Source of the DNA: Eopsaltria australis
Taxonomy: Eukaryota; Chordata; Aves; Passeriformes; Petroicidae
NCBI GenBank assembly: GCA_034509425.1
Contig: JAVTVJ010001251.1
Coordinates: 1 to 64,000, forward strand
DNA length: 64,000 nt
Direction: 5' to 3'
In this document: one piece after another, positions 27,801 to 42,800 of the stretch
Layout: the number at the start of each line of letters is the position of its first letter
Position numbering within the stretch: the stretch's first letter is position 1
Notes under the pieces: model-generated
Database searches by the model: none
Told to the model about the DNA's origin: nothing
What the model saw: only the letters and a program-made list of their open reading frames with translations
Translations under genes and position numbers: made by a program

Positions 27801-30800
27801 TAGTTTTTGTACTGTATTCTATTTTGAGTTCAGAATCTGCTTAATAAGAAGGAAACAGCTCTGATTTCAAATAGCATGTTGGAAATATACTGTGTATACT
27901 TAGAAGTAATTCCTACACTGGATACACTAGGTGTATCCACCCAGGAATTACCTGTAAGTCTTAGGGATGCAAGTTTAATACTGCTGGAAAATAGTGTGGA
28001 CCAGAATGTGAAAACCTTCCAGGATCATTTGTATCAAGAGTATTGTAATCCCAATGTATGGTGCTGTTAAAAAAATTTCTTAAAGCAATTGCTTTTTATA
28101 AATGCTACTGAAAATAGTAAACACATCCCTAAACATTTATTTTCAAATACCGTGTTTCAAAAAAGTAACTCAATTTGGTAAGACAACAAAGGCCTTGGCT
28201 ATATTATATCTTTAGCAGTGACAAAGTAATGCCATGAATGACTAAGGTTTCTTCACTATCAAGTTGCTCAAAGCCAACTGGCTGTTTCCCTAGGGTACAA
28301 CAAGACTTTCTGCATATGTGATTCACATTTGATTTCAAATTTCGTAGAGACGTTTGTGAAAAGTAAATTGTTACTGTAATCATCCTATTACACTTTAACA
28401 ATTACATGTCATCTGTATAGAATTTTAAAATGTATCTTGTTGAAATTCTAAGCAATTAAAATAAGAATCACAAACATTTCATATATCAACAGTAAAATCC
28501 TAGTAAAACAGGAAACAAAAGTGCAGCTACAGTCATTCAAAATCTTGCCTTTTTTATTTTGTCATGATGGCATCACTCCTAAAATATTAGCCCTAATACA
28601 AATCTATGCAATAGTATTGTATTAATATGGACTGACTACCATGATAAAATATGGAGCATTTGAATTTGCCTGAACAGTTCAGTTTAGCATACTTTTTTGC
28701 ACAGTCTAGGACAAGAAAAGCAAATGCTAAAATAAAGGGAGTTTTCTCTTTTATTTTTTCTTAAATTCAAATCAAAGTCTAAAGTAACAGGATTTTTTCT
28801 TTCTGTTTTTTCCTTTTTTTCAACTAACTTCTATTCAGAATTTTATCCATGTGTCTAAGATGCTAGATCATCAGAAAATAGCTAGCATTTCACACAGCAT
28901 AATGCTGTAACACTACTATGGGACCACAATCACAGTGATACATTGTTTCTTACTCAGAAATACACAGAGTGGTGTCAGTATGAAACACAGACTCAATGCT
29001 TATCTACACTATCATTTCACAGGCCACTTGCAGGGCTATTCTAGAGTACACACCAGCTCTCTTTTAACTACGCAACCTGAATGAAAAATAAAAAGGGAAG
29101 AAATGGTCTCATTAGCTACATGTCACTTAAAACTGACTGCCTGGTTAAATACATAGTGAAGCCATAATAATTATAGCTCGTGTGTGCAGGCAACTAGCTA
29201 CTTGGGTGACTGGATATGAATGAATGCAGGAAATCCCCTCATTATAAAGTACAAATGCAAGTTTCAAAAGATGAAAATAATAACTATCATGCCATTTATG
29301 AAGATCACAACATAATGTATGGGTACAGGACAATGTTTCTGCTCACAGAGAAACCGGAGTTTGTTAGTACAGTCAAGAAATAACCAACAAGCTTAATTCA
29401 AAAATAGAGAATAAAGAACTACAATCAAAAATAGCAAAGGAGCATTCTCTAAATAAAGGTTGTGATAAAGTAATGGCATCATTTCCACCCCAAACGGGCC
29501 TAAACATTAGGTAGAGGCAATTCTGTTCACATCACAACAAATGCAAAAGTGTTACTTTAGTAGTTTGAGTGTCAATAATCAACATTCAACAGAGCTTTTT
29601 CATGCAACTTTACCTTAGATGACTGACGATAAAATGGGTTAGTAATTTTCTGCCCACAGGGAGCAGAAGCTGAAGAAGGGCTATAAAGAGACTCTGGCTG
29701 GGGAACAAGAGTTATGAGACAACTAGTAAATAAACATGCAGCTTACACAGACTCTACAAGGAGGAAGTTTAGTTTCTAGAGATGCAAGCAACTTATATTA
29801 AAGCTCAGTAGCTTTTGTCTGCAATGTCCATGCAGCTTAGTGACGGAAAACTTCTGTGTACTTCTAGGTCCCTTCATTAACGTCCACAGAAATTTTTAAC
29901 AGGTGCTGTATTTCTGCATGCGCTCCTCAGACACGCTGTCAATCTCTAACAGATGGTTTTAGTTAGACTCCTACTCTGCCCCCCAACAAATTATCTTTCT
30001 TGAGGCTTTTCAAAATAGTTTGAGGACGGCGTGCTGGAGGGTATTTCCAAATCCAAATCGATTTCATTCTAAATGGAAATAATACTTAAATCAAATCTTT
30101 GTTCCTAAAATAGCTGAGATGGCACTTTCAGGATTAAATATCCCATTCCCAAATACCACTATCTTGAACATTTACTTCATCTATTACTATGTATCACATC
30201 TCTTTTCACATTCTTTATGCTTACCCTTGGTCTGCTTATAATGCTCTGTACCATAAAGACTACAGGATTGCCTGCCTTCCGTATGGCTTCCACAGCTTGT
30301 TCGTGGCTGGCATCTCTGAGGTCAATTCCATCCACCTGTAATTGGAAGGCCTCATCTTAACATTGCAAGAAGCTACAAGAGTCATGAGTCAGTTCTGAGT
30401 TTTGGTTAGGAAACTTTGACTAAAACCTAAGCCCAAACCTCTGTTTCTAGGGGACCTTTCTACTGACTTGGCCTGAGGTCCTTCAAACAGCTTTGATAAT
30501 TTCCAAGAGCACTGATAGGACGTAAAATAAATATTCTCTTATTCCTCTGTTTTAAAAACAGGTTTTTCAACATTTTTAGTTCAGACTTCGTAAGTTTTCC
30601 CTCAAGCAATGTAACAGAAGAGATACGATAATCTGAAGAGGAGTGTTTACTAAATACTGCTTCCTGCAAATCCCATCTTAAGAAAAAACTATTACCCAGG
30701 GCTTTATGAGATCTACAAACTGTAACTTTTTAGGTACTGTAGAGTCTTTCATGATGGGGTATTATGCCAGTACAGTATCCTTGTTCCTTTTGTTTTCTCT

Positions 30801-33800
30801 TTTTTTTTTTTTTTTTTTTCTTCTAAAACAAGATAAGATCAATTTTAGCTACTAGGCACTTTCTTCAGAAGTTAAATTTTTAGGTCAGAGCTGAAAAGCT
30901 TTCTGTCTTCTAGAAGAAGGCATTTACAAAGGACAGCTAAGGACAAATTTGTGCCTAGTTGTTTTTTTTCATGTCTGTATATGAATGGGTGTGTAAAACA
31001 ATTTGTCCTGTTACCCAGGTAAGAACAATGTTAAGGTGAGGTTAGCATCAGTAAAGTATTGTCACAATGACCACAATAAAAGCTAGAAGCTAACACAGAA
31101 AGGTTATTTGTTAGTGGCAAATCTAGCACACAAACTAATATGATGAGGATTACCCCTACAACTTTTTAATTGTCTAACTTTACCTTAAACTTAATCATAC
31201 AACACAAATAAGAGAGCACAAAAATAATCTGAGAGAAATCCTAAACCTATGAGGAACTGAACAAGAACAGTAACACTCTCCAACTTCCCATGCCTGAAAA
31301 ACTGTATGCACTACAGAGATGAACGTTTACATATGCCACAACTTGATAAACTGAAACTGTCCATTCAGAAAGAGTACCATTAACACAACATTTTGATTTC
31401 ACTCACCCATTCCAGCTTCTGCAAGCATCACTGTCAGAGACAATTGCACTCATAGGAATTCAGCTATTCAGATGAAATTAATGCTTTTAATATTGTGGCC
31501 TTCAAGCAGAATTCCACCTCCCAACATCTTATATACTGCAAACTGTTGCATCCTGTTATAGAAAGTGCTATCTATGCTAAGGTGTTATTTCAAGATCCTT
31601 GCTATCGATCTTGTAGCAAATGGCAAACTGCAGTTTCAGCACCACCATGTAAGACAAGCCTGAGCCAGATTCACCAGCTCCATCACTCTGCTTGTTGTTC
31701 TTCTTACTGATGGGTAGTCAGCTAAGGACATCCAGCAGGGTTAAGTGGAGGCAGTTCCTAGTAGCCTGACACTGGAGACAGGGCAATGTCCGTACACTGA
31801 TAGTCATGCCAGGAAAGCCCTATTCCCTTTAGTATGTTAATTTTTCAATATCTTTACGTGAGAAAGCAGAAGTGGCTGCATGAGTACGAGCAAAGCAGAA
31901 GAGAAATGAAGATAAATCCCTCCCTGCAATACCATTGGCTACATTACACTCAGGCAGGCACAGGCACAATGTTCTTGATGTCTCAAGTATCAAATCCAAA
32001 TTTCTTCATGTCAGGAGAAAAAAAAATTGTGCCTTTCTTAACTCCTGCACAAGATGCACAAGAATGATGTGAACTGATTAATATTTAAGAGGGAAATAAG
32101 CTTGGCATTCGTTTGCATGGTTTGCACTGGCTATTTCTGTTGCTATCCACTACGCAAAGGTGAAAAATCTTTTCGTTTCACCAAACTTAACCAGCTACAC
32201 ATGCTGGTTTCCAAATAGCCAGGTCAAACTGCTGGCTTTGTAGACCCCTGCTCACACAGTCAGTCATCGATGTTTCAGGCTGCATATTCAACTTAACGGA
32301 CAGCTGTCTGCACACAAACATCAGCAGATGGTACTACAGTCTGTGTGGCTCAAGTGGTATCAGCTGTAGCAATTGCACAGCTGTCAGCCCACCACACATC
32401 CATCTCAGTGCCTCCTGAGATACTGGGGGAATTGCAGCAAAAGGCATTCAGATGGTACCTCTACAATCCGATCTCCAGTTTTCAGTGTTCCGTTTTTGCC
32501 AGCTGGGCTGTCTTCCAGGATGTGTTTGATAAAGATCCCTCTCATCACTTCTCCATTACTCAGGCGGCTTCCCATCCCTCGTCCTCCAACAATGCTGATC
32601 CCCAATGACTTACTAGGCTCTCTCCAGAGTTCAACCCTTTTGCGACAAAAAAAGGGCCAAAATATATTAAAATCTGTTGTGATTACGACAATACTGCACA
32701 CTTAAGACACCTGCATTTGCACAATTATTTTTAAAAAATTCTGAAATAACTCCTCCTTGTAAAGTTATGTCTTTCTGTAACTGAGTATAGCGTTGGTCAC
32801 ATTGTTTCAGGTTCTAACAGAAACTTTGAATCTCTCTCTTCATCTTTTTTGATCCTGAGAGACCCCTGGGATCCTTGATCCCTGAGAGTCAGCTACATAA
32901 ATTACTACAACAATCAAGACACTGTTAGATTGCAGGGATTTAGCTCAATGGCAGTTAAAGACAACCACTAATTACTCCTGCAATGCACAACACACACAAC
33001 TGCAGTGATTCTGTTGGTTTTTTACTCTTCTTAAAATATGTTTCAAAATTTTTGAATTTCAGATGACATTTTATAATGTGCAACTAGATCTGCACTTACT
33101 TTCTGGGCTGGTTCCAGTTACTGAAAGCTGCATTTTGAAGTTCACTTTCTTCTCCCTCTCCCTCTTCACGTTCTGGAAGCTCCGGGAGTTCCCTGATGAT
33201 AAATAGGAACATGGAATTTATTTCTAAAGAATCCACATAATCACTAGATTTGTCTGAAAAATTTCATATATTCTGTCACCCTGCCAGCATTAGAATTTGT
33301 ACACCAGATTCATGTAAGTGAGTTCTTTTTCGGATGTCTGTTAGAATACATATGGTGTTCAGGGATTCCTCATCCACTGTTTATCTGCAATGAAGTTTCT
33401 ATCCTCAACACAGAGTAAAAGACTGCAATTTGGAACTAGAACCAAATCAAAGCTAAAGGTAATTTAATTCTTTCAAAATGGAAGAAACTACAACAGCAAC
33501 ACTCAACTGAACTTACTGCTTTTGGAGATGAATTTAAAAAAAAAAAACAGTTATTAATCAGTTTAAAATGCTGGACTACAATGGAAAGGAATTTTTGAAA
33601 CTCAGGTAAAAAAATGGCACAAGTTACTCTTTTCAGTTATGTTCTGGAAAGACCATCAGTACCAAAGTCTTATCTTGGAAGTACTTCAGTATTTGCAGCA
33701 ATCCATAAATCCAACTGCATGGTATTTAAGATAAATTCAGGATGAGAAAGAATTCAATCTCCTTTTTGGACAGATCAAACAGCCTTGTAAAAATACATAA

Positions 33801-36800
33801 AAATGTGCTAGCCAAAGCAAAAAACTGTATTTTTAACAGCTTTTTATTGTAGTGGCTGCTGGTCTGAAGAAAATCATCCATCTTTCATCTCCTCCAAAAT
33901 AAAACTTACCTTTCTAAAATGTGCAAGGTGTATGGAAAGAGTTACACTTGAGAGCTATTTGGGAGAAAACCATAAGCCTTTTGACTCACCTGACAATATG
34001 TGAAGGAAAAAGTTCAAGTGGTACAGCTCCCTCTGCTGGTTGTCCCAAACTGGCCCTGTACTCGTCTAAATTTTCTGCTGGCACATACGTAATACTGCAA
34101 TAAAATGGGACATGATTAAACCAGCAATAGGAATGCCAGTCATCCCTTCAGTGGGCATGAGGTATGGATATGAGGAAGCCACTCTAGACTACTTCGTTGA
34201 ATTCAAAGCCACAGCGCTGGTATATTGGGAATAAGCACTTATACGAATCCTTTGCAACTCTGCAACAAGTACACATTTATAGTCAAATTAGGTAGCTGAA
34301 CAGCATATCATTTTTTGTAATTTAAGTAAATGGTGTTTGAACAGTGAAAGGAATGTAACAAGAGACAATCCATCTTTATTCAAAACGTAGATTCCTCATG
34401 CAAAGACAAACATTGAAGGATCTGTGTGGTTTGAGGCACCATTATCACCCTCAATGACTGCTGAAAATGTTTCTGGAAGTTGGCCTGTAGGAGGTTTTGT
34501 GCTTTTCTAGGTGGTTTTGTATTTATTGTAGATTCCTATGCTTTTAGTGAAGAATACTTCATGAGTCTGGGCACAAAAATGTGTTACAGCACACCATCTA
34601 TGCCACAGGGACCAATCGCCTGCTCAATTCCTTCCTCCAGGCCTTCCTACACTTCCAATCAGTTTAGGACAGTCAGACAGTTGCGTTTCATCAGGCAAAT
34701 GATGTGCAGACTCCACTTGATGTTTGAATCCCAGAAACAGAAATGGCCCAATAGACTGGGGAGAGTGAAACAAAGAGGAGAAAAAAGATTAAGACCTGAA
34801 GAATATTTCTTGAAAAACTTCCATCTGGAAGGCAAAATGATACCATAGTATATATCATGATATAAACAGGGTTACTTAGATAGCCTTCCTTTAACGATGC
34901 TTTGTCTTCTTAAAAACAGAGCTATCAGACTCAAGTATACCAAGAAGTAAGGCTGATGGAAAAAAGGCAGGAAAAAAGTCTGTCTTGCCATACATCACAC
35001 TGTTAAGAGGAAAAATACCATATTCCCCCATGGAAGAGAGAGGGCTGAAAAAAATAAAATGTCTTGGCCGCTTCACAGGGACACATAACCTGCTGGGAAG
35101 AGATTCTTTCAGGTCCGAGGCTTTCACATGGAGCCATCTCCTGTCTATTATTCCTGACTAATGTCCTCTTTGTCATACCCTGACTGCCACTGATTCCTCC
35201 TCTCAGTAGTCTCAGTAGTTCCCTGCTGAATACATCAAGCATCAGAAGAAATGCAAGCAATTTTTTATACAACTAATGCTGTCAGTCTAAAACACTACCA
35301 AAATTTACTGTAAGGACCATCTTAAGCCATCTGTCTTTGTATGTGTCCAAGCACGTTCCCTACCTGCTCTCACATCTACTGTATCTAGAAAAGTGCAAGA
35401 AAGATCAGTATGGAGGTGTCTAGGGTGCTGAATAGAAGGAACTTTGTAGTTCTTTTAATGAAAATTTTTAAAACCATATTATCTAAGTTCATATCCATTC
35501 TAAAATCTTAAGTATTACCAGCTTTACCTCTTCCTTAAATCTCCTCCCTGTTCTGCATTGGCCTTTTTCCAAACACGTAAGTGCTACTTCACTTGACACA
35601 ACATATTTTCCTTTTGGAGTGCTGAGAAGTTAACATACTCTTCGAAACAAACCCTCAGAACAACATAACTAACCCTTATCTGCCTTTCCTGAGGGCATTC
35701 TAGCACCGGGAAATGCTAAAGACATGCAGCAGCTATTCTGTGAAGACCCAGCAGTGAAACAGCAAACAGCAAGAGAAAAAAGAATTCTGGAGAATAATAA
35801 CTATTATTTCTCAACCATCTCCAACTCCAAGTCTCTTGAAGTACAGTGAAGCACTTGTATTATGCTCACAAAACTCTCATGGGTCAAATACTGATGCAGC
35901 AGCTTCACCCAGCAGGTCCATAAGAACCCCCTGCCTCCACAAAACCTTTAAGATCTGCAAGGTAGATTCCAATGTACGAAAATGTTACACTCATTCAGTT
36001 ACATTCATAACTTATAAAAAAAGTAGGAAATAATGCAGTTTTCCCTGGACAGAAAGATACAGTAAAGGAACCAGAACTTCTGGCTAGAAGCTCCTTTATG
36101 CTAAACTGAAGCTGGAAGCTATGGTTTAAAGTGTGGAAAGGAGAATGACACACTCATTGTATAATTAAATAACTGACATTGTGCTGAAACTTTAAAAAGG
36201 TATGACTCAAAGGATGCTCTCAAAGAGTTTTAAATGCTACTTAGAAGCATCTCCCAAAAGCTGCCTTAGCTTCCCTTTCTGTGTACAGTACAGGAATTAC
36301 GAAAAGAAGAGGTGTGCTTTGCCATTTCTAAAAAATGCATCTAAAATTGAGCCACTGAACTACCTAATTGATTTCCACAGAAGGAATAAAATTTAGATAA
36401 TCTCACTGGGAGCTGTTATGTTTTAGCACTTTGGAAGAAGACATTGTCTTTATTCTAGTGCTTGAATACTGTTCTAATAGCATAACTTAAAGCACTCAAA
36501 GGAACATTCAGTATGTTTTTAACTATTCATTCTTATCTACAACTAGGTTTCTGTAATGCTTCAATTGTTTCACAAATATAAACCAGAACACTTGCATTTT
36601 GCAAAAAATGACATACAAAAGAAAACGAAATTACATGGATCAAATACATGAAAAGTTATATTCTGCGTAGAGTTCACCTTTGTATCTTGCTCATGATTTC
36701 CAAAGTCCAGTTAACTGCAAAGGTTTCCCTAGCTGCTCTTATTGCCTGTAATACTGATGTGACTGCCCTCCTACTCTCTCTGTTTTGCATGCTATTACTG

Positions 36801-39800
36801 AAATTAAAAGCTGTATCAAAAAAACTTCTCTCTACATCTTTAGGAAATACATATAACAGAAAGCAGTCTTTGCTAAGAGGCTGCTCATCCTGCTCCTGCC
36901 TTCTGTGGCACTTCACAAGGTCATACTCTATTAAAGACTTTAGATTTAGAAGAGTATTTTCCCTGCTTAGTGCTCATGGGCAGACACCTCACAGTTATCA
37001 AATCTTGCTGGATTGCTGCTGGAGCTCACAGTGAGGTCTGAAGACATTCAGCATCATCTCAGCATCATCCTGAACAATTCAGCCTATGACTGGGATGATG
37101 AGGGGCACAGAACAAGGAGTGTTTTTGGTTCCTCTGACCAACTTTGTTGAACTTTGTGCTGTAATGCAGAAATAAAAACCCACCAAGGCATCTGAATATT
37201 CATCTGCAAAACAGACTAGTAACTGTGTTAATGTAGTTTCAGGGAAGTCAGTAAGAGAAACAAGGGCCAGAAAACAGACATGAAGACAAAGAAAACCATA
37301 AAATAAATAAACAACTGTTCCACTTCTGTGTTGTATTTCTTTGCTGCAAGAGAAATTAAAGTTTAACAATTTCAAAGAAAAGCATATGCATCAATAAATG
37401 TATATTAACCATCTTCCTCTCTTTCGTAGCTGTACAGCTTGAAAGAAAAGTGTTCTGGTTTTCTTTCTTGAGAGCTATCACCACTTCTACCCCCAGAGAT
37501 ATGCACTAGCTACTACAGCAGTGACAATGGAAACACCAATGAAAATATGAAAATATCTTGTAAACACAACACTGCATGCAGTACAGAGGAACATTTATCA
37601 CATGCTTGACTGAACAGCCACACAAAATCTTGAAACACCAACAAATCAAATTACAAAGGATGGAAAATGCTCAGGACAAATTACTGTAATTAACATCTAA
37701 GGTTCAGTTTGAACCTTTTCATACATGACGGAAGTAAAATGTAAGTGCCACAGAAAATATGACACTGAGATTAATCCAGATATCAGTACATTGTACTCAT
37801 GCCAATTCTAGAAATGAACCTTCTACACATACACACAACATGCACACGTGCTCTGAGCACATCTCGAGTGGCTGTCATAGATGAAATTTAAAAATATTAG
37901 CAATTATTTTTTTAGAATACAGGTTCTTTCCAGACTTAGAAAGTATGCTCTGATCTTCAAGTTTAAAGCCATTTATAAATAATAATACAACTATACACAC
38001 ACAGTCGTATCTTTTTTAATTAAAATATATATATATATACACATGTGCAGCCACATGTACATGCACACACAAGCATACACAAGAAGAAAGAGAATATGTA
38101 CCTATATCTGGATATATCCCTGACATTACTACTGATGTCATAAAAGCATGGAATGATTTTACAGACAAGTTGCAACACAGAGCCATAATGAGTTTCTGAA
38201 TCGCCAATACTCACACATAACAGAGGGCCTGATCATCAGCAGGTGCTGGAGAAGATCTAGAATGTGAAGCATACGATGCAGCATCTTTTTACAACAGTGT
38301 TAATTTATATCAATGTCTCATGCTGAATGTGAGAGGCATACTTATGTATGTGGAAGTGTGAGCTGGTTCTTCTTCCTTTCCTGTTTTTTTTTTGTCCTGT
38401 TCCACCTCCACTTCATCTGCATCTAACCCAGAAAATATCTGCTCTTTATTGTTGTCTATAGCACTGATTATTAAGAGGCATGGAAAATGGAATTGCAATC
38501 TCTCTTATTCCTTGATCAGGAATTAATTCCCCCAGTTTAGTCAGGTGAATTCTAATTCAGCTTTATAATTATCTGACAGATGTTACAAGCAGCTGTTGCT
38601 GAGCACAAAACACCAACTATGATGGAAATATAAGAGCTCCTGGCAAGGTGGAGTGAGAAGTGAAACAGAATGCGTTCTAGTAAGGCCACACATCTGGTTT
38701 TCTACACACAAAGGGGAAAAAAATTAAATACACAACTCTGAAACTCAGATTGCTGGTTCTTGAACTATTCCAAATCAAACTTCCTTTAATAAGTAAAACA
38801 ATGCCTTTACATGGCCAGTAAGAACGGCTTTGTGTTTTCTCTGAAAACACTATTTGGAAGCTTTGAAGCAAAATACTTCTGTTTAATCACTTTTTGGGGC
38901 TACCCCAAAAAAGCTCAGTCTGAAAGTTAAGGGGTAAATTTCGCAATAAGGACTAAGAGGAATGATATCTAGATAGTCATGTCTGAGTGCTAGCACACCC
39001 TTGTTTCTTTGAAGAAAAAGAAAGAAAGAAAGTCAACTTTAATCTTTGAAATGATGGCCCTTAAATCAAAAATGCTGCAAGGTCATGCACCACATTAGCT
39101 CTGAATTTACAAATATGGGAAGGGGATGGGAGAGGGGTGTGTATCCTTCTCAGCAAACATGAAGAATTATCTTAACATGAAGCTCCTCATCTCCAAATTT
39201 CTAATTTGGGGTATTACCCACATGTTTGTATCTTAATATTTTTCTGGGATCCTGTACTGCTCCTGCAAGTTAAAAATTTAGTTTGATTATATTGAATAGT
39301 TTTATAGCAAAACTATGTAGTCTCAAAAATACTTTAATTTTTCTTGCAAGACACCTTTATAAGCTACCAAAGGATTTAGTGTTTCTGTAACTAAAGTGGA
39401 GAAGCTGATTCCACTTTAAAACTTGTCACAAGAATGCAAAAAAGAACATAAATACAAAACAAAGAACAAAAGTCTTCAGTAAGAATTTGAATAGCAACTG
39501 CCCCTTTTCTACAATATCTTTCAGAAATGGGATGTATTTTTCACTGGAAAAACTGAATATCCACACCTAAGAAAAGATTTTAGTATTTCCAATATATCTG
39601 CAAAAGAGTAAGACTACAAAATAAGACTTGTAGCCACACAGCATAAAATACAGCACTTATAAAAGGATAAGCACAAGTAATGGACACACCTGTATTTGAT
39701 CACAAATTAAAGCACTAGAAAAGGACTCCTCACAGAAGAGTGGAGCTGCAGCATTTGTGTCTCTAAGCAGATAAACACACACATGCATACGCACATAAAA

Positions 39801-42800
39801 CTTATTTCAATCATGACAGCTGGCGTGGTAGTTTGGAAGCCACCAGTAATAACCAACGTCACACTTTGTCAACACTGACTCGCTTATATTCCTGACAGCA
39901 TTAACAATAATGCAATTCATTACATGAGCATATCCCTTTATTTAAACAGGCTTATAATAAATCAGAGTCTTAAATGTATGACAGCTATGGGGCAGGCAAG
40001 TAAACCTACTATCCATAGTGAAGGTACTTTGCCCAGCAAATACTTGATCTCTTCCAAGCTAGAATACTTCTGGGCAAGTATGGAATGCCCTGCTGTCCAC
40101 TCTGAACTCAGTTCTAGCCAGTTACCTGTAACCACACTGGGACAGAACTGATTCTTTCAAGGCCACTCTCTCAAGTAAGTAGAAGCTTCTATTACCAACA
40201 ACTCCATTAAGCCACTTGCATATCTGACCCAATCAATATAACAGGCTAAACAAAGAAAGCAGCCGCTAGATTTTGAAGCTGTAAACCCAGCACTGGTGTG
40301 TCAACAGCTCTACCCAAACTTCAGGAACATCCTCATTTCCAGATGGTGCTTGTGGCCAAAGTTAATTCCACAACCACAGCAACTAGAAAGAATTGTACTT
40401 TAAGGCAGTTGAAATTCTGCCTTAAACTTGTGGAGAAGAAACTTTCTCATCAAGTGGGTTTCTCAAAACTTGTATTAATTATTTGAAATTTAAAACTACC
40501 AAGAGCAGATAGTTACGCACAGGAGCAACAGCTCATTCATATGTACTAATAAAAAATTGGAAGTGACTACAGAAAACGAAGTGTTTCTAGTGTTTGTCAT
40601 AGAGGTACTGAAATGTTTTAAGCATTAATTTTCTCCATTAACATCATATTTCATACTTTCTTTCTGGCACCCAAAACCCATTAAAAAAAATGAAATCACT
40701 TGTGCAATGGCCAGGACAGTCCACCTTGAAGAACCACAAACATCTTGAGATAATTGTTACTTTTTTTAGAAGAGTTATACTATGAACGCAAAATTCTGAC
40801 TAATCCTATTCTTTCAATAAAACTAGGCAGGGTAGTAATGATGATGATACTCATGACCGTAATTTCTAAGAACATCTGAAGCCTCTCACACAAGTGATCT
40901 CATCTCTGAAATCCATGGAAATGTAATCTGAAGGTGAATTATCCATCTGAAGCTGCAACTTAAAGGTAAATTCATGTGTAAAACCAAAATTTTCATTTAA
41001 AATACTTGCAAAAATATAAAAAAAAAAGAAAAAAGATTATTAGCTTTTTCCTACCGTAATTCATCATCTAGTTTTACCTACTTTATATCTGGTCCAATGA
41101 GTGAATGTCGTCTCAGCATAGCCCGGGCTTGTGCATTGGTTAAGTTAGTGGTTGACTCTTCATTAATGGACAGGATGCAGTCCCCCACACCAATCCGTCC
41201 ATCACGACTTATTGAACCTCCATGGATGACACTGCGAACTATCATTCCCAAACCATCTTTATTGGAACTTACTGTCATCCCTAGAGTAAAAACACATGAG
41301 ACAGTTAAAATCTTTGAGCCACAGCTCTAGGTGCCAAGATAAATGTAACTTGGGGTACAGGGAAAGGAAAAGTCAGTCAGCTACCTGCCAATATCACCAA
41401 GTCTCCCCATTTGAGACAGCAATTACAAATCATGATCATAGTAACTTTACCTTGTTGTCAGCTCACACACTCACCTCAATAAAAAAAAATTAAGACAGTG
41501 GAATATTTTAGAAAAAAATAAGAAAGATAATGAAATTGCTTAAAAACCATTTAAAATCACCTCTCTTCTAATGGTTCTCTGAATTTATACACATTTCACT
41601 TTCGTTTATGACAATTCTCTTTGGAAAGAAGGTGAAATGAATAAACAGGTAATTAATAGGCCAAAAACAAATACACACTTGTTTTCAACAGAAAGCATGA
41701 ATCAGATCCCACTGAGACAGTGACTGCCTTCCTGCTATCCTAGGTGGGTCACAGCTCAGACCCAGAAGAGCATACTGACTTCTGTGGAAGTCTGCATATT
41801 GCTAATGGATACAGGCCAATATTTTACTTAAAACAGTATCCTTCCTGTGGCACAGGATACTGCTTCTCAGTATTTATACCCTTTAACTCCACTTTCTTTC
41901 CAGTAATGGGAAATAAGACATGGGCAACCCATAGGGACTGACTTATGATGGCCTTCATGTGTTATTGTGACTGTTCTTATTCACAAGTTGTCACTGTTAT
42001 CTTCAGGGCAGCTGGTGCTCATGAAACAGACCCCAGTACCAGTTTCAGGAAAAACTGTTCTTCACTAAGGCAGTGAGAAAGGCAGGGCAGAGACCCTTGA
42101 AGTCGACCCAGTAGACTTCCACTATCTTAGTACAGCTTATTAAAACTTTTTATTTTTTGAATGTGGTTTGAAATTCTGAACCTAACCTTGCTGTTTGGTT
42201 AAGATAGCAACAGACATTTCTGAGGGCAGTTTAATACCACTTCAGAAAAACACCACACATACAACAGGCCCCCTCCCCCTTTTTCTGTGCTGATACCATC
42301 ATTACAGATCTGCAAGGCTGATGTCACACTTTGGACTCCTACAGTTTCAGGTTAAAAATGCAAATGCCTCTGTAAAGCTGTCAAACTTTTTGCACACGAC
42401 AGTGGCATTTCAGCTCTTCTGCATTTGGGTGCTTCTCATCTTTTAAAAAAATCACAGCTGAAATGTTAGAGCTCCAGCACTGGCTGGCACTAAAGAGCTG
42501 CTGCACACTATGGGTGACACCATTCAGAAGTAAAAAAGAAGTGCCAGTTCTCAACTCTCAATTATTTAATTGATGCAGCTGCAGCTTTCAACATCATTCA
42601 TAGTTCTTGACTTAGCTCCACTGAATGAAGAACCTATTGCAAAAAAACCCTTTTTTTTTACAAAATCTGATGCATCAAAATGCATTGCAACTGCACTTCA
42701 TACAGCCTTGCAATGAGGTTAGTAAAGGTAGTAGTTAACCAAGCACCTCATACTAATGAAAGATAAACCTTATACCCATATCAGCCTTTTCCACATCTTT

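Larger units (their letters stand above)
34095..41081. other. MPDZ intron, largest in the window
   Basis: 6987 bases between PDZ6 and its last strand. Contains a TA run at 38025-38039 and a GAAA run near 39010-39032. Plus-strand open frames at 34480-34848 and 36648-37034 look like chance. No exon, RNA gene or recognised mobile element was found. Its length makes it the most likely place for an undetected alternative exon. Confidence 0.7.

Noticed and set aside
34480..34848. 122-codon plus-strand open frame
   Set aside because: No family match, no frame-compatible splice structure, and it is antisense to MPDZ inside an intron.
36648..37034. 128-codon plus-strand open frame in the largest intron
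   Set aside because: No recognisable domain, no promoter or splice evidence, and low-complexity Leu/Ser/Cys-rich composition typical of chance frames.
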